From: Streptomyces sp. AV19
GTDB taxonomy: Bacteria; Actinomycetota; Actinomycetes; Streptomycetales; Streptomycetaceae
Length of the DNA stretch: 44,084 bases
Direction: 5' to 3'
Assembly (NCBI RefSeq): GCF_015999245.1
Contig: NZ_JAEAMR010000004.1
Location: forward strand, 385,047 to 429,130
The notes below the pieces were generated by a model. That model did no database searches and was not told the origin of the DNA. It saw only the letters and a list, made by a program, of their open reading frames with translations. The position numbers and the translations under genes are program-made. This document shows, one piece after another, positions 1 to 7,008 of the stretch (positions are counted from its first letter, which is position 1; every line of letters starts with the position of its first letter).

Positions 1-52
1 AGCACGCCGCCCTCTCAAGGCGGTAGCGCCGGTTCGAATCCGGTCGGGGGTA
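1..52 (+). tRNA. tRNA-Glu (CTC), 5' part outside window
   Basis: These 52 bases are identical to the last 52 bases of the complete tRNA-Glu at 167-239. They contain the anticodon stem-loop with anticodon CTC, the T arm with TTCGAAT loop, and the 3' acceptor strand plus discriminator A. The first 21 bases lie upstream of the window. CCA is not encoded. Confidence 0.93.
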
Positions 53-64
53 CTGGTAACACCA

Positions 65-136
65 TGGGCTATGGTGTAATTGGCAGCACGAGTGATTCTG
101 GTTCATTTAGTCTAGGTTCGAGTCCTGGTAGCCCAG
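65..136 (+). tRNA. tRNA-Gln (CTG)
   Basis: A full cloverleaf can be drawn over 72 bases. The acceptor stem TGGGCTA pairs with TAGCCCA, the discriminator is G, the D loop has the TAATTGG pattern, and the T loop is TTCGAGT. The anticodon loop TTCTGGT gives anticodon CTG, so glutamine. The anticodon stem holds a G-T wobble at its second pair. It lies between two tRNA-Glu genes, so the three are probably one transcript. Confidence 0.95.
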
Positions 137-166
137 CTGTAAACCTTCTGGTTTACAAACAGACTT

Positions 167-239
167 GCCCCCGTTGTGTAGCGGCCTAGCACGCCGCCCT
201 CTCAAGGCGGTAGCGCCGGTTCGAATCCGGTCGGGGGTA
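167..239 (+). tRNA. tRNA-Glu (CTC)
   Basis: A 73-base cloverleaf: acceptor GCCCCCG pairs with CGGGGGT (first pair is a G-T wobble), the anticodon loop CTCTCAA gives CTC, the T loop is TTCGAAT, the discriminator is A. It is the second copy of tRNA-Glu in this cluster; the overlapping 52 bases are identical to the partial copy at 1-52. Confidence 0.96.
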
Positions 240-247
240 CAAGTAAG

Positions 248-280
248 AAGATGCCCCTCGCGTTTCGCGGGGGGCATCTT
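248..280 (+). terminator. terminator of the tRNA cluster
   Basis: A 15-bp stem with one T-G pair (arms 248-262 and 266-280) closes on a TTT loop and is followed by a short T-containing stretch (CGCGTTTTCC). It starts nine bases after the tRNA-Glu end. Confidence 0.8.
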
Positions 281-336
281 CGCGTTTTCCGTGCGCGCCC
301 TTTCCGGGGCCGGGGCCCGCGACCATAATTCCCGGC

Positions 337-1302
337 ATGGTCCATCCCCGTGGCGCGCTCCGCCGGGTCCCTGCCGGTGACCTCCGGCCCGGTGACCATG
401 TCTGCCTGCTCTACGCCTCGGACGAGGAGCGGACCGCGGTCCTGCGCGACCTCGTGCGCGACGGCCTGGACGCCCAGGACAAGATCCTCTACCTGGCCGG
501 CCCCCGCGAACCGCGCGACGCCGCTGCCCTGCTCGACCAGGCCGGCCGGCCGGAGGGCCGGGTCGACGTCGTCCCTCTCCGTGAATTCCTCACCGGCGAG
601 GGCGAGTTGGAGCCCGACGCACTGCTCGGCCACCTGCGCCGGGCCGCGGCCCGCTCGCGCGCGGAGGGCTTCCGCGCCCTGCGGGTCGCCGGCGACCTGA
701 GCGCGGCCCTGCGCGACGAGGGCCGTGACGAGTGCGACGTACGCCGGCTGCTGCGCTACGAGGCGCTGCTGGGCGAGGAGTTCGGCTCCGGGCAGGCGCT
801 GGCCGTCTGTCAGTACGACGCCCGCCGTTGCGATCCCGCCGCGCTGGACGCCGTCGAGTCCGTCCACGCCCGCGGTGTCGAGGCCGACCCGCTGGTGCGG
901 ACCGCCGAACTCCTCGTCGCCCGCACCTACCGCCCGCAGGGGCTGCGTCTGGAGGGCGTCGTGGACACCGCCGCGCACCGGCAGCTGAGGGACGCCCTGC
1001 GATCCGTGGCGGCCGTCCGGGAGGACGTGCGGCTGGAGATGTCCCGGGTGGAGTTCCTGGACCTCGGCGGGCTGCGGCTGCTGATGACCTTCGCGCGGGC
1101 ACGGGCGGCACGCCACCGCACGGTCGAACTGGCCGGGCTGGCACCGCATCTGGCCCAGGTCATCACGCTCATCGGCTGGGACCGGACGCCGGGGCTCGTG
1201 CTGGGCCGGCGAGGGCGCCCTAGCGGGCGAACCGCCGTGCCGACTCCTCCGCGTGCGCCATCCTCCGCAGACTCAGCAGCACCGGCTCGTACAGCACGGT
1301 GA
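337..1302 (+). CDS. MEDS-domain sensor with C-terminal STAS domain
   Basis: This 321-residue protein starts with the pattern GDHVCLLYASDEER, typical of the MEDS (DcmR-type sensory) domain, spanning roughly residues 10-190. From about residue 205 to 290 it has a STAS domain like anti-anti-sigma factors. MEDS domains are thought to sense small ligands and STAS domains bind anti-sigma or kinase partners, so a role in a sigma-factor partner-switching cascade is inferred. The usual phosphorylated serine of the D-S-S-G loop is replaced: the sequence reads D242-L243-G244-G245. No Shine-Dalgarno is seen; a CATAAT hexamer (324-329) sits 7 bases before the ATG, so the mRNA may be leaderless. The 3' end overlaps the convergent MerR gene by 83 bases. 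Confidence 0.82.
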   Translation: MVHPRGALRRVPAGDLRPGDHVCLLYASDEERTAVLRDLVRDGLDAQDKILYLAGPREPRDAAALLDQAGRPEGRVDVVPLREFLTGEGELEPDALLGHLRRAAARSRAEGFRALRVAGDLSAALRDEGRDECDVRRLLRYEALLGEEFGSGQALAVCQYDARRCDPAALDAVESVHARGVEADPLVRTAELLVARTYRPQGLRLEGVVDTAAHRQLRDALRSVAAVREDVRLEMSRVEFLDLGGLRLLMTFARARAARHRTVELAGLAPHLAQVITLIGWDRTPGLVLGRRGRPSGRTAVPTPPRAPSSADSAAPARTAR

Positions 1303-1849
1303 GCGCCACGGCCGCCTCGACCTGCCCCGACGGCGTCGGCTCCGCCGTCACCAGGTCCAGGTCGCTGACGGCGAGCTCCGCCGCCAGCCGGCCGTACGGC
1401 AGCAGGTGCGCCGTGCCGCAGGGGTAGCCGAGCCGGTCCAGCGCGGCGACGGAGGCCACCAGCGTCTCGTACGCGGGCCCGCCGTGATGCTGCCAGCCCA
1501 GCCGCTTCAGCAGCGCCGCCACGGACGCCCGTGCGGCCCCGGCGGACGCGTCGTCCTCACCGTCCGCCGCCGGCTCGTGCGGCAGCGCCCAGGTGGCCGC
1601 GCCGAGCCGCATGTGGTGGTCGAGCGACTCGTCCTCGGCCGCCGCGACGACCTCCCGGGCGGCGGCCACGGACATCCGGCCCACCTGGATCAGGGCCCGC
1701 ACCAGGCGCAGCCGGCGCAGATGCTCCTCGCCGTAGTCGGCCTGGGTCGCCGAGACCCGGTGCCCGGGCTGGAGCAGTCCCTCCCGCAGGTAGTACTTGA
1801 TCGTCGCGGTGGACACCCCGCTGCGTTCGCTGAGCTCGGCCAGTCGCAT
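1220..1849 (-). CDS. MerR-family transcriptional regulator
   Basis: A 209-residue protein with an N-terminal winged helix typical of MerR: MRLAELSERSGVSTATIKYY then a second helix pair to about residue 70. The remaining 130 residues are a helical effector region that I cannot assign to a ligand class; no metal-binding cysteine pattern is present. It is divergent from the DUF4188 gene, and a perfect palindrome lies in the shared upstream region. MerR proteins usually bind such a palindrome between the -35 and -10 and distort the promoter. The DUF4188 gene and its own gene are the obvious targets. The 3' end overlaps the MEDS-STAS gene. Confidence 0.88.
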   Translation of the reverse strand: MRLAELSERSGVSTATIKYYLREGLLQPGHRVSATQADYGEEHLRRLRLVRALIQVGRMSVAAAREVVAAAEDESLDHHMRLGAATWALPHEPAADGEDDASAGAARASVAALLKRLGWQHHGGPAYETLVASVAALDRLGYPCGTAHLLPYGRLAAELAVSDLDLVTAEPTPSGQVEAAVALTVLYEPVLLSLRRMAHAEESARRFAR

Positions 1850-1880
1850 CGTGCTTGCGCACCTCCTTGGGCAGTGGCAC

Positions 1881-1909
1881 TATCCAAGCATGGATAGCGC
1901 CGCTATCCA
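1881..1909. promoter_or_regulatory. palindromic operator of the MerR/DUF4188 divergent pair
   Basis: TGGATAGCG and CGCTATCCA (1891-1899 and 1901-1909) form a perfect 9-bp inverted repeat around a single C. A third TATCCA half-site at 1881-1886 forms a second, shorter palindrome with TGGATA at 1891-1896. The site lies 30-60 bases from either start codon. Assignment to the neighbouring MerR protein is inference from position and symmetry. Confidence 0.7.
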
Positions 1910-1930
1910 ATGATGCCTTCCGGGGGTTCC

Positions 1931-2386
1931 ATGAACAGGACGGTGACGCCGGGCCGGGTCACGGCGGCGGTCGACGGCGACGTGGTCGTCTTCCTGATCG
2001 GCATGCGGGTCAACCGCTGGCGGTCGGTGCGGCATTGGCTGCCCGTGCTCACGGCCATGCCGCGCATGCTCAAGGAACTGGAGCGCGATCCGGAGAGCGG
2101 GATGCTGGGGTACCGGGTGCTGACGTCCGGCCCCCGGGAGTACATGGTCATCCAGTACTGGGAGTCGCGCGAGAAGCTGCTCGCCTATGCCCACGACCGC
2201 GGGCGCGCGCACCGCCCGGCGTGGGCGGCCTTCAACCGGCGGGCCCGGGAGGGGGCGGGCCGGGTGGGGATCTGGCACGAGACGTACGAGGTGCCGGCGG
2301 GGGCGTCGGAGTCGGTGTACAGCGGGATGCCGGGGTATGGGCTGGGGGCGGTGTATGGGGTGCGGGGGTTGGGCGCTGCGCGGTGA
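1931..2386 (+). CDS. DUF4188-like protein
   Basis: A 151-residue soluble protein. The stretch VVVFLIGMRVNRW near the N terminus, the central WLPVLTAMPRML and the later YMVIQYWESREKLLAYA match what I know of the DUF4188 family, which has a ferredoxin-like monooxygenase-type fold; no reaction is established. I choose the ATG at 1931 because GGGGG lies seven bases upstream; an in-frame ATG at 1910 would put the start against the operator. It is probably the regulated target of the divergent MerR gene. The last 20 residues are glycine-rich and less conserved-looking. Confidence 0.75.
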   Translation: MNRTVTPGRVTAAVDGDVVVFLIGMRVNRWRSVRHWLPVLTAMPRMLKELERDPESGMLGYRVLTSGPREYMVIQYWESREKLLAYAHDRGRAHRPAWAAFNRRAREGAGRVGIWHETYEVPAGASESVYSGMPGYGLGAVYGVRGLGAAR

Positions 2387-2540
2387 GAGTGCCCCGGTCC
2401 CGCCCTTTCTCCGTTTCCCGGGGAGCCCCCGGACCCCGTCCGCCCTTCGGGCGGAGTCCTCAAACGCCGGACGGGCTGAAATTCAGCCCGTCCGGCGTTT
2501 GAGGACTGGGGGCACCCCCTCTGGGTGAGGGTCCGGGGCG
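2387..2540. repeat. dispersed palindromic element, copy 1
   Basis: Non-coding element starting directly after the DUF4188 stop. It contains a GTGCCCCGG lead, a CCCGCCCTTTC block, a small TTC-loop hairpin, a 26-bp perfect palindrome and a 33-base end module (2507-2539). Positions 2427-2468 are identical over 42 bases to 13665-13706, and the end module is present in opposite orientation at 13611-13643 with 2 differences. A third relative lies at 43400 onward. Confidence 0.8.
2455..2507. terminator. 26-bp perfect hairpin inside repeat copy 1
   Basis: Arms 2455-2480 and 2482-2507 are perfectly complementary around one A. It can serve as a bidirectional terminator for the DUF4188 gene (+) and ndgR (-), which converge here. 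There is no T-run, which is common for Streptomyces hairpin terminators. Confidence 0.7.
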
Positions 2541-2558
2541 CCCTCCGCGACAGCGGAC

Positions 2559-3296
2559 CTACGCACTCCTCCGCAGCGTCTCCGTCAGACGCACCGCCGC
2601 GTCCAGCACCGCCTGAGCGTGCATCCGCCCAGGATGCCGCGTGAGGCGCTCGATCGGTCCGGAGACCGAGACGGCCGCGACCACGCGATTCGAAGGGCCC
2701 CGCACCGGCGCGGACACGGACGCGACGCCGGGCTCGCGCTCGCCGATCGACTGCGCCCACCCCCGACGCCGCACTCCGGACAGCGCCGTCGCCGTGAAGC
2801 GCGCGCCCTGCAGCCCGCGGTGCAGCCGCTCCGGCTCCTCCCAGGCCATGAGCACCTGCGCGGCCGAGCCGGCCTTCATCGGCAGTGTGGATCCCACGGG
2901 CACCGTGTCCCGCAATCCGGACAGCCGTTCCGCGGCGGCCACGCAGATCCGCATGTCGCCCTGGCGGCGGTAGAGCTGGGCGCTCTCGCCCGTCACGTCG
3001 CGCAGGTGCGTGAGCACCGGCCCGGCCGAGGCCAGGAGCCGGTCCTCGCCCGCCGCCGCGGCCAGTTCGCTGAGCCGGGGGCCGAGGATGAAGCGGCCCT
3101 GCATGTCGCGCGCCACCATGCGGTGGTGCTCCAGGGCCACCGCCAGCCGGTGGGCCGTCGGGCGGGCCAGCCCGGTGGCCGTGACCAGCCCGGCGAGCGT
3201 CGCCGGACCGGACTCCAGCGCACTGAGCACCAGAGCCGCCTTGTCGAGTACGCCCACTCCGCTCGAGGCGCCGCCCGCGCCGCCAGAATTGTCCAT
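2559..3296 (-). CDS. ndgR: IclR-family regulator NdgR
   Basis: A 245-residue IclR-type protein: N-terminal winged helix (about residues 15-70, with [15 protein letters not shown] as recognition region) and a C-terminal effector domain (about 75-245). In streptomycetes the IclR gene divergent from leuCD is ndgR, which controls amino-acid-dependent growth, leucine genes and antibiotic output; the assignment rests on domain plus position. Start ATG 3296 is the first in frame; on its strand TTGCGT, 17 bases, GAGTAT and then 6 bases precede the ATG, so the transcript may be leaderless. Confidence 0.93.
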   Translation of the reverse strand: MDNSGGAGGASSGVGVLDKAALVLSALESGPATLAGLVTATGLARPTAHRLAVALEHHRMVARDMQGRFILGPRLSELAAAAGEDRLLASAGPVLTHLRDVTGESAQLYRRQGDMRICVAAAERLSGLRDTVPVGSTLPMKAGSAAQVLMAWEEPERLHRGLQGARFTATALSGVRRRGWAQSIGEREPGVASVSAPVRGPSNRVVAAVSVSGPIERLTRHPGRMHAQAVLDAAVRLTETLRRSA

Positions 3297-3310
3297 GCAA
3301 CGATACTCGC

Positions 3311-3327
3311 GTCTCACTCTGTGAAAC
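3311..3327. promoter_or_regulatory. putative NdgR operator between ndgR and leuC
   Basis: GTCTCAC, TCT, GTGAAAC is a 7-3-7 inverted repeat with one mismatch pair. It overlaps the likely ndgR promoter spacer and lies 66 bases before leuC. Autoregulation and control of leuCD by NdgR are inferred from position. Confidence 0.55.
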
Positions 3328-3392
3328 GCAAGTTCATATTTCCGAGGAAGCCGCCAACCTGTACCCACAGCACCCAACCCGGAGGGACAGCG

Positions 3393-4814
3393 ATGGGACG
3401 GACACTGGCGGAGAAGGTCTGGGACGACCACGTCGTCACGCGCGCCGAGGGCGAGCCGGACCTCCTCTTCATCGATCTGCACCTGCTGCACGAAGTCACC
3501 AGCCCGCAGGCGTTCGACGGGCTGCGCAAGGCCGGACGCACGGTCCGCCGCCGTGACCTGACCATCGCCACCGAGGACCACAACACCCCCACGCTCGACA
3601 TCGACAAGCCCGTCGCGGACCCGGTCTCGCGCACCCAGCTGGAGACCCTGCGCCGCAACTGCGCCGAGTTCGGCGTACGGCTGCACCCGCTGGGCGACGT
3701 GGAGCAGGGCGTTGTCCACGTGGTGGGACCGCAACTGGGACTGACCCAGCCCGGCACCACGGTCGTCTGCGGCGACAGCCACACCTCCACCCACGGCGCG
3801 TTCGGCGCGCTCGCCTTCGGCATCGGCACCAGCCAGGTCGAGCACGTACTGGCCACCCAGACCCTGCCGCTGGCGCCGTTCAGGACGATGGCCGTCACCG
3901 TAGAGGGCGAACTCCCCGACGGCGTCACGGCGAAGGACCTGATCCTGGCCGTGATCGCCAGGATCGGCACCGGCGGCGGCCAGGGCCACGTCATCGAGTA
4001 CCGCGGCCCCGCGATCGAGAAGCTCTCGATGGAGGCCCGGATGACCGTCTGCAACATGTCCATCGAGGCCGGTGCCCGGGCCGGCATGATCGCCCCGGAC
4101 GAGACCACCTTCGCGTACCTCAAGGACCGCCCGCACGCGCCCAAGGGCGCCGCGTGGGACGAGGCGGTCGCCTACTGGCGCACCCTGCGCACCGACGACG
4201 ACGCGGTCTTCGACCGAGAGGTGGTCGTCGACGCCTCCGAGCTCGCGCCGTTCGTCACCTGGGGCACCAACCCGGGGCAGGGCGCACCGCTCTCGGCGGC
4301 CGTTCCCGACCCGGCCTCGTACGCGGACCCCTCCGAGCGGTTCGCCGCCGAAAAGGCCCTGGAATACATGGACTTGACGCCGGGTCAGGCGCTCCGTGAC
4401 ATCCGGGTGGACACCGTCTTCGTGGGCTCGTGCACCAACGGGCGGATCGAGGACCTGCGGGCCGCCGCGGCCGTCCTGGGCGGCCGCTCCGTGGCCGAGG
4501 GCGTCCGGATGCTGGTCGTCCCGGGCTCGGTCCGGGTGTCGCTGCAGGCCGTCGCGGAGGGGCTGGACAAGGTGTTCACCGCGGCCGGCGCCGAGTGGCG
4601 GCACGCGGGCTGCTCGATGTGCCTGGGCATGAACCCCGACCAACTGGCGCCCGGCGAGCGGTCGGCGTCGACCTCCAACCGCAACTTCGAGGGCAGGCAG
4701 GGGAAGGGCGGCCGCACCCACCTGGTCTCGCCCCAGGTCGCCGCCGCCACCGCGGTGCTGGGCCACCTCGCCTCGCCGGCCGACCTGACGACCGCCCCCG
4801 TGCCGGCGGCCTGA
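3393..4814 (+). CDS. leuC: 3-isopropylmalate dehydratase large subunit
   Basis: A 473-residue aconitase-family protein that isomerises 2-isopropylmalate to 3-isopropylmalate in leucine synthesis, as a heterodimer with LeuD. The 4Fe-4S ligands are visible: C347 in GSCTNGR, and C407 and C410 in GCSMCLGMN. The substrate and cluster region [20 protein letters not shown] is intact. Length fits bacterial LeuC. Start ATG 3393 follows GGAGGGA. leuD follows after 60 bases, so both are likely co-transcribed and under the divergent NdgR. Confidence 0.98.
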   Translation: MGRTLAEKVWDDHVVTRAEGEPDLLFIDLHLLHEVTSPQAFDGLRKAGRTVRRRDLTIATEDHNTPTLDIDKPVADPVSRTQLETLRRNCAEFGVRLHPLGDVEQGVVHVVGPQLGLTQPGTTVVCGDSHTSTHGAFGALAFGIGTSQVEHVLATQTLPLAPFRTMAVTVEGELPDGVTAKDLILAVIARIGTGGGQGHVIEYRGPAIEKLSMEARMTVCNMSIEAGARAGMIAPDETTFAYLKDRPHAPKGAAWDEAVAYWRTLRTDDDAVFDREVVVDASELAPFVTWGTNPGQGAPLSAAVPDPASYADPSERFAAEKALEYMDLTPGQALRDIRVDTVFVGSCTNGRIEDLRAAAAVLGGRSVAEGVRMLVVPGSVRVSLQAVAEGLDKVFTAAGAEWRHAGCSMCLGMNPDQLAPGERSASTSNRNFEGRQGKGGRTHLVSPQVAAATAVLGHLASPADLTTAPVPAA

Positions 4815-4874
4815 GCGCGCGGAACCCTAGCGCAGCACGCCGACCGCAGCACACCGCACGAGCAACAGGAGAGC

Positions 4875-5471
4875 ATGGTGGAAGCCTTCACCGCACACAC
4901 CGGCCGGGCCGTCCCGCTGCGCCGCAGCAACGTCGACACCGACCAGATCATCCCCGCGCACTGGCTCAAGAAGGTCACCCGCGACGGTTTCGAGGACGGG
5001 CTCTTCGAGGCGTGGCGCAGGGACCCGGAGTTCGTGCTCAACCGCCCCGAGCGCGCGGGTGCCTCGGTCCTGGTCGCCGGCCCCGACTTCGGCACCGGCT
5101 CCTCGCGCGAACACGCCGTCTGGGCGCTGCAGAACTACGGTTTCCGGGCCGTCGTCTCGTCCCGCTTCGCCGACATCTTCCGCGGCAACTCGCTCAAGAA
5201 CGGGCTGCTGACGGTCGTCCTCCCGCAGGAGACCGTGGAGCGGCTGTGGGAGCTGACCGAGGCCGACCCCGAGGCGGAGGTGACCGTGGACCTCGTCGCC
5301 CGCGAGGTGCGGGCCGAGGGCATCACGGCCGGATTCGACCTTGACGAGAACGCCCGGTGGCGGTTGCTGGAGGGGCTCGACGACATCGGGCTGACCCTCC
5401 GGCACGAGGCCGACATCGACGCTTTCGAGGCCCGCAGGCCCGGCCACAAGCCGTCCACGGCCCTGCTCTGA
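4875..5471 (+). CDS. leuD: 3-isopropylmalate dehydratase small subunit
   Basis: A 198-residue swivel-domain subunit of isopropylmalate isomerase. It shows the LeuD motifs [15 protein letters not shown] near the N terminus and [17 protein letters not shown] in the middle, and the C-terminal [22 protein letters not shown]. Start ATG 4875 follows ACAGGAGAGC. It acts in the cytoplasm with LeuC and ends just before a T-run (5474-5480) and, further on, a strong terminator. Confidence 0.98.
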   Translation: MVEAFTAHTGRAVPLRRSNVDTDQIIPAHWLKKVTRDGFEDGLFEAWRRDPEFVLNRPERAGASVLVAGPDFGTGSSREHAVWALQNYGFRAVVSSRFADIFRGNSLKNGLLTVVLPQETVERLWELTEADPEAEVTVDLVAREVRAEGITAGFDLDENARWRLLEGLDDIGLTLRHEADIDAFEARRPGHKPSTALL

Positions 5472-5553
5472 GGCTTTTTTTCACGCCCGTTCGGCGGAGC
5501 GCGGAGACCCTCGGGGGACCCCGGATTTCCGCTGCTCACCCCAGGTTTGGCAT

Positions 5554-5587
5554 GATGCGCCCCCTGTCTTCGGACAGGGGGCGCATC
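5554..5587 (+). terminator. leuCD terminator
   Basis: A perfect 15-bp stem (5554-5568 with 5573-5587) closed by a TTCG tetraloop, then GCTTTGTTG. This stable UUCG-type hairpin ends the leuCD unit. Confidence 0.85.
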
Positions 5588-5604
5588 GCTTTGTTGAGGC
5601 CCTG

Positions 5605-5624
5605 TGAGGCGACAACTCGCCTCA
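5605..5624. promoter_or_regulatory. inverted repeat before the 81-residue gene
   Basis: TGAGGCGA and TCGCCTCA form a perfect 8-bp inverted repeat with a CAAC spacer. It covers the place where a -35 would be if CACAAT (5630-5635) is the -10 of the following gene. A repressor site is possible; no protein can be named. Confidence 0.4.
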
Positions 5625-5641
5625 GATGGCACAATCGGTGC

Positions 5642-5887
5642 ATGGAACGCGACAGCCAACTCGAGCTCTACCGGCTCGTCGCGGACCAACTCAAGGAAGC
5701 GCACTCCCGGGTGCGCACACTGCAAGTCCCGGAGGGCGTACGGATGGCGCTGTCCCGGAAGCTGCTGGCCATCACGGCTGCGGCGAAGCACGATCTCTCA
5801 GGCGCGGCAATGCGTCTGGACCGGCTGATGAAGGACCTCGACGAGGGCCGTTTCCCTTCAGAGCGCGGCACCGACGGAACTCCGTGA
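5642..5887 (+). CDS. conserved small protein of unknown function
   Basis: An 81-residue, mostly helical, charged protein with no membrane segment or signal peptide and no motif I recognise. The pattern ERDSQLELYRLVADQLKEAH followed by two amphipathic helices (GVRMALSRKLLAITAAAKHDL and SGAAMRLDRLMKDLDEGR) suggests a small helical bundle. A gene of this kind between leuD and hupS also occurs, as I recall, in S. coelicolor. No Shine-Dalgarno is seen and CACAAT ends 6 bases before ATG 5642, so it may be leaderless. Confidence 0.7.
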   Translation: MERDSQLELYRLVADQLKEAHSRVRTLQVPEGVRMALSRKLLAITAAAKHDLSGAAMRLDRLMKDLDEGRFPSERGTDGTP

Positions 5888-5933
5888 TGGGTCGGGTTCG
5901 TTGCGGCACAAGGGTGATTAGACCGTTTCGTGT

Positions 5934-5962
5934 TTGATTTGCGGTATATATCTGCCTAACGT
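5934..5962 (+). promoter_or_regulatory. candidate hupS promoter
   Basis: TTGATT (5934-5939), a 17-base spacer, then TAACGT (5957-5962) in a locally AT-rich stretch. This would give a leader of about 40 bases before the hupS GTG. Confidence 0.45.
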
Positions 5963-5971
5963 GCGAAAAAG

Positions 5972-5989
5972 GCTGGAACAAATTCCAGC
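5972..5989 (+). promoter_or_regulatory. leader hairpin upstream of hupS
   Basis: GCTGGAA, CAAA, TTCCAGC: a 7-bp stem with a 4-base loop just before the AGGGGAAG ribosome binding region. It could be a leader structure or operator; the function is unknown. Confidence 0.4.
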
Positions 5990-6010
5990 GAAGTCTCCGA
6001 AGGGGAAGAC

Positions 6011-6670
6011 GTGAACAAGGCGCAGCTCGTTGAAGCGATTGCCGACAAGATGGGCGGCCGTCAGCAGGCCGCTGACGCTGTCGATGCCGTACTCGACGCC
6101 ATTGTGCGCGCGGTTGTGGCCGGCGACCGGGTCTCGGTCACCGGCTTCGGTTCGTTCGAGAAGGTCGAGCGCCCGGCCCGTTACGCCCGCAACCCGCAGA
6201 CGGGCGAGCGCGTGCGGGTCAAGAAGACCGCGGTGCCGCGCTTCCGCGCCGGTCAGGGCTTCAAGGACCTGGTGAGCGGCTCGAAGAAGCTGCCGAAGGG
6301 CGGCGAGGTCGCCGTCAAGAAGGCGCCCAAGGGCAGCCTCACGGGCGGCAAGGCCACCACCAAGGCCGCGGCCAAGAAGGCCACCGCGAAGAAGGCCACC
6401 GCCAAGAAGGCGGCCGTCAAGAAGACGACCGCGGCGAAGAAGACCACCGCGGCGAAGACCACGGCGGCGAAGAAGACCACGGCGAAGAAGGCCGCACCGG
6501 CCAAGGCGGCCGCCAAGAAGACCACGGCGAAGAAGACCACCGCCGCGGCGAAGAAGACCACGGCCAAGAAGACCGCCCCGGCGAAGAAGGCCGCCGCGGT
6601 CAAGGCTCCTGCGCGCAAGACCACCGCGCGCAAGACCGCCGCCAAGAAGACCACGGCCAAGAAGAAGTAA
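6011..6670 (+). CDS. hupS: two-domain HU nucleoid protein HupS (Hup2)
   Basis: A 219-residue protein. Residues 1-95 are a complete HU fold (MNKAQLVEAIADKMGG, then GDRVSVTGFGSFEKVERPAR and GERVRVKKTAVPRFRAGQ). From about 98 to the end it is a histone H1-like tail of repeated KKT/KKA/AKK units rich in Lys, Ala and Thr. Such two-domain HU proteins are typical of actinobacteria; in S. coelicolor HupS compacts the spore nucleoid. The GTG at 6011 follows GAAGGGGAAG. It is probably developmentally regulated (family knowledge). Confidence 0.96.
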   Translation: MNKAQLVEAIADKMGGRQQAADAVDAVLDAIVRAVVAGDRVSVTGFGSFEKVERPARYARNPQTGERVRVKKTAVPRFRAGQGFKDLVSGSKKLPKGGEVAVKKAPKGSLTGGKATTKAAAKKATAKKATAKKAAVKKTTAAKKTTAAKTTAAKKTTAKKAAPAKAAAKKTTAKKTTAAAKKTTAKKTAPAKKAAAVKAPARKTTARKTAAKKTTAKKK

Positions 6671-6693
6671 AGGCTGCGGTCGGCGTCACCGCC

Positions 6694-6723
6694 GGGCCGG
6701 GCTCCCTCCGGGGAGCCCGGCCC
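6694..6723 (+). terminator. hupS terminator
   Basis: A perfect 12-bp stem (6694-6705 with 6712-6723) with a 6-base loop, 24 bases after the hupS stop. It can also serve the convergent gene at 6779. Confidence 0.75.
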
Positions 6724-6778
6724 GCGGTGCGTGACGGCCCCCAAGGGCCCGAGGGGGTCCGTGAACGCCCTTGGGCGC

Positions 6779-6991
6779 TCAGAAGGTCTGGAGGGTCACC
6801 AACGTCACACGGAGGCCCTCAGGGGCGTCCTGGGACCCTTCGCACTCGATCCGCACCCGCTGCCCCGGCCGCAACAGCCGCAGCCCGCCCGCGTCGAACG
6901 CGGCGGCGTCGAAGGGCACCGGGGTGCCGTCGTCCAGGAGGACGCTGCCGGAACGGGACTCGGGATCGTAGGTGTACGCGGTGGCCTGCAT
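6779..6991 (-). CDS. small conserved protein, OB-fold-like
   Basis: A 70-residue soluble protein. The pattern GSVLLDDGTPVPFDAAAF and then LRPGQRVRIECEG resembles the strand order of cold-shock or other small OB-fold proteins, but the RNP motifs of cold-shock proteins are missing. I do not assign a function. On its strand TAGGCT ends 6 bases before the ATG and no Shine-Dalgarno is present, so it may be leaderless. It lies between hupS and cofC, converging on hupS. Confidence 0.7.
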   Translation of the reverse strand: MQATAYTYDPESRSGSVLLDDGTPVPFDAAAFDAGGLRLLRPGQRVRIECEGSQDAPEGLRVTLVTLQTF

Positions 6992-7008
6992 GGGCGCAGC
7001 CTAGTCCG

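Noticed and set aside
2619..3392. N-terminal extension of leuC opposite ndgR
   Set aside because: LeuC homology starts at ATG 3393 with a good ribosome binding site; the upstream part is antisense to ndgR.
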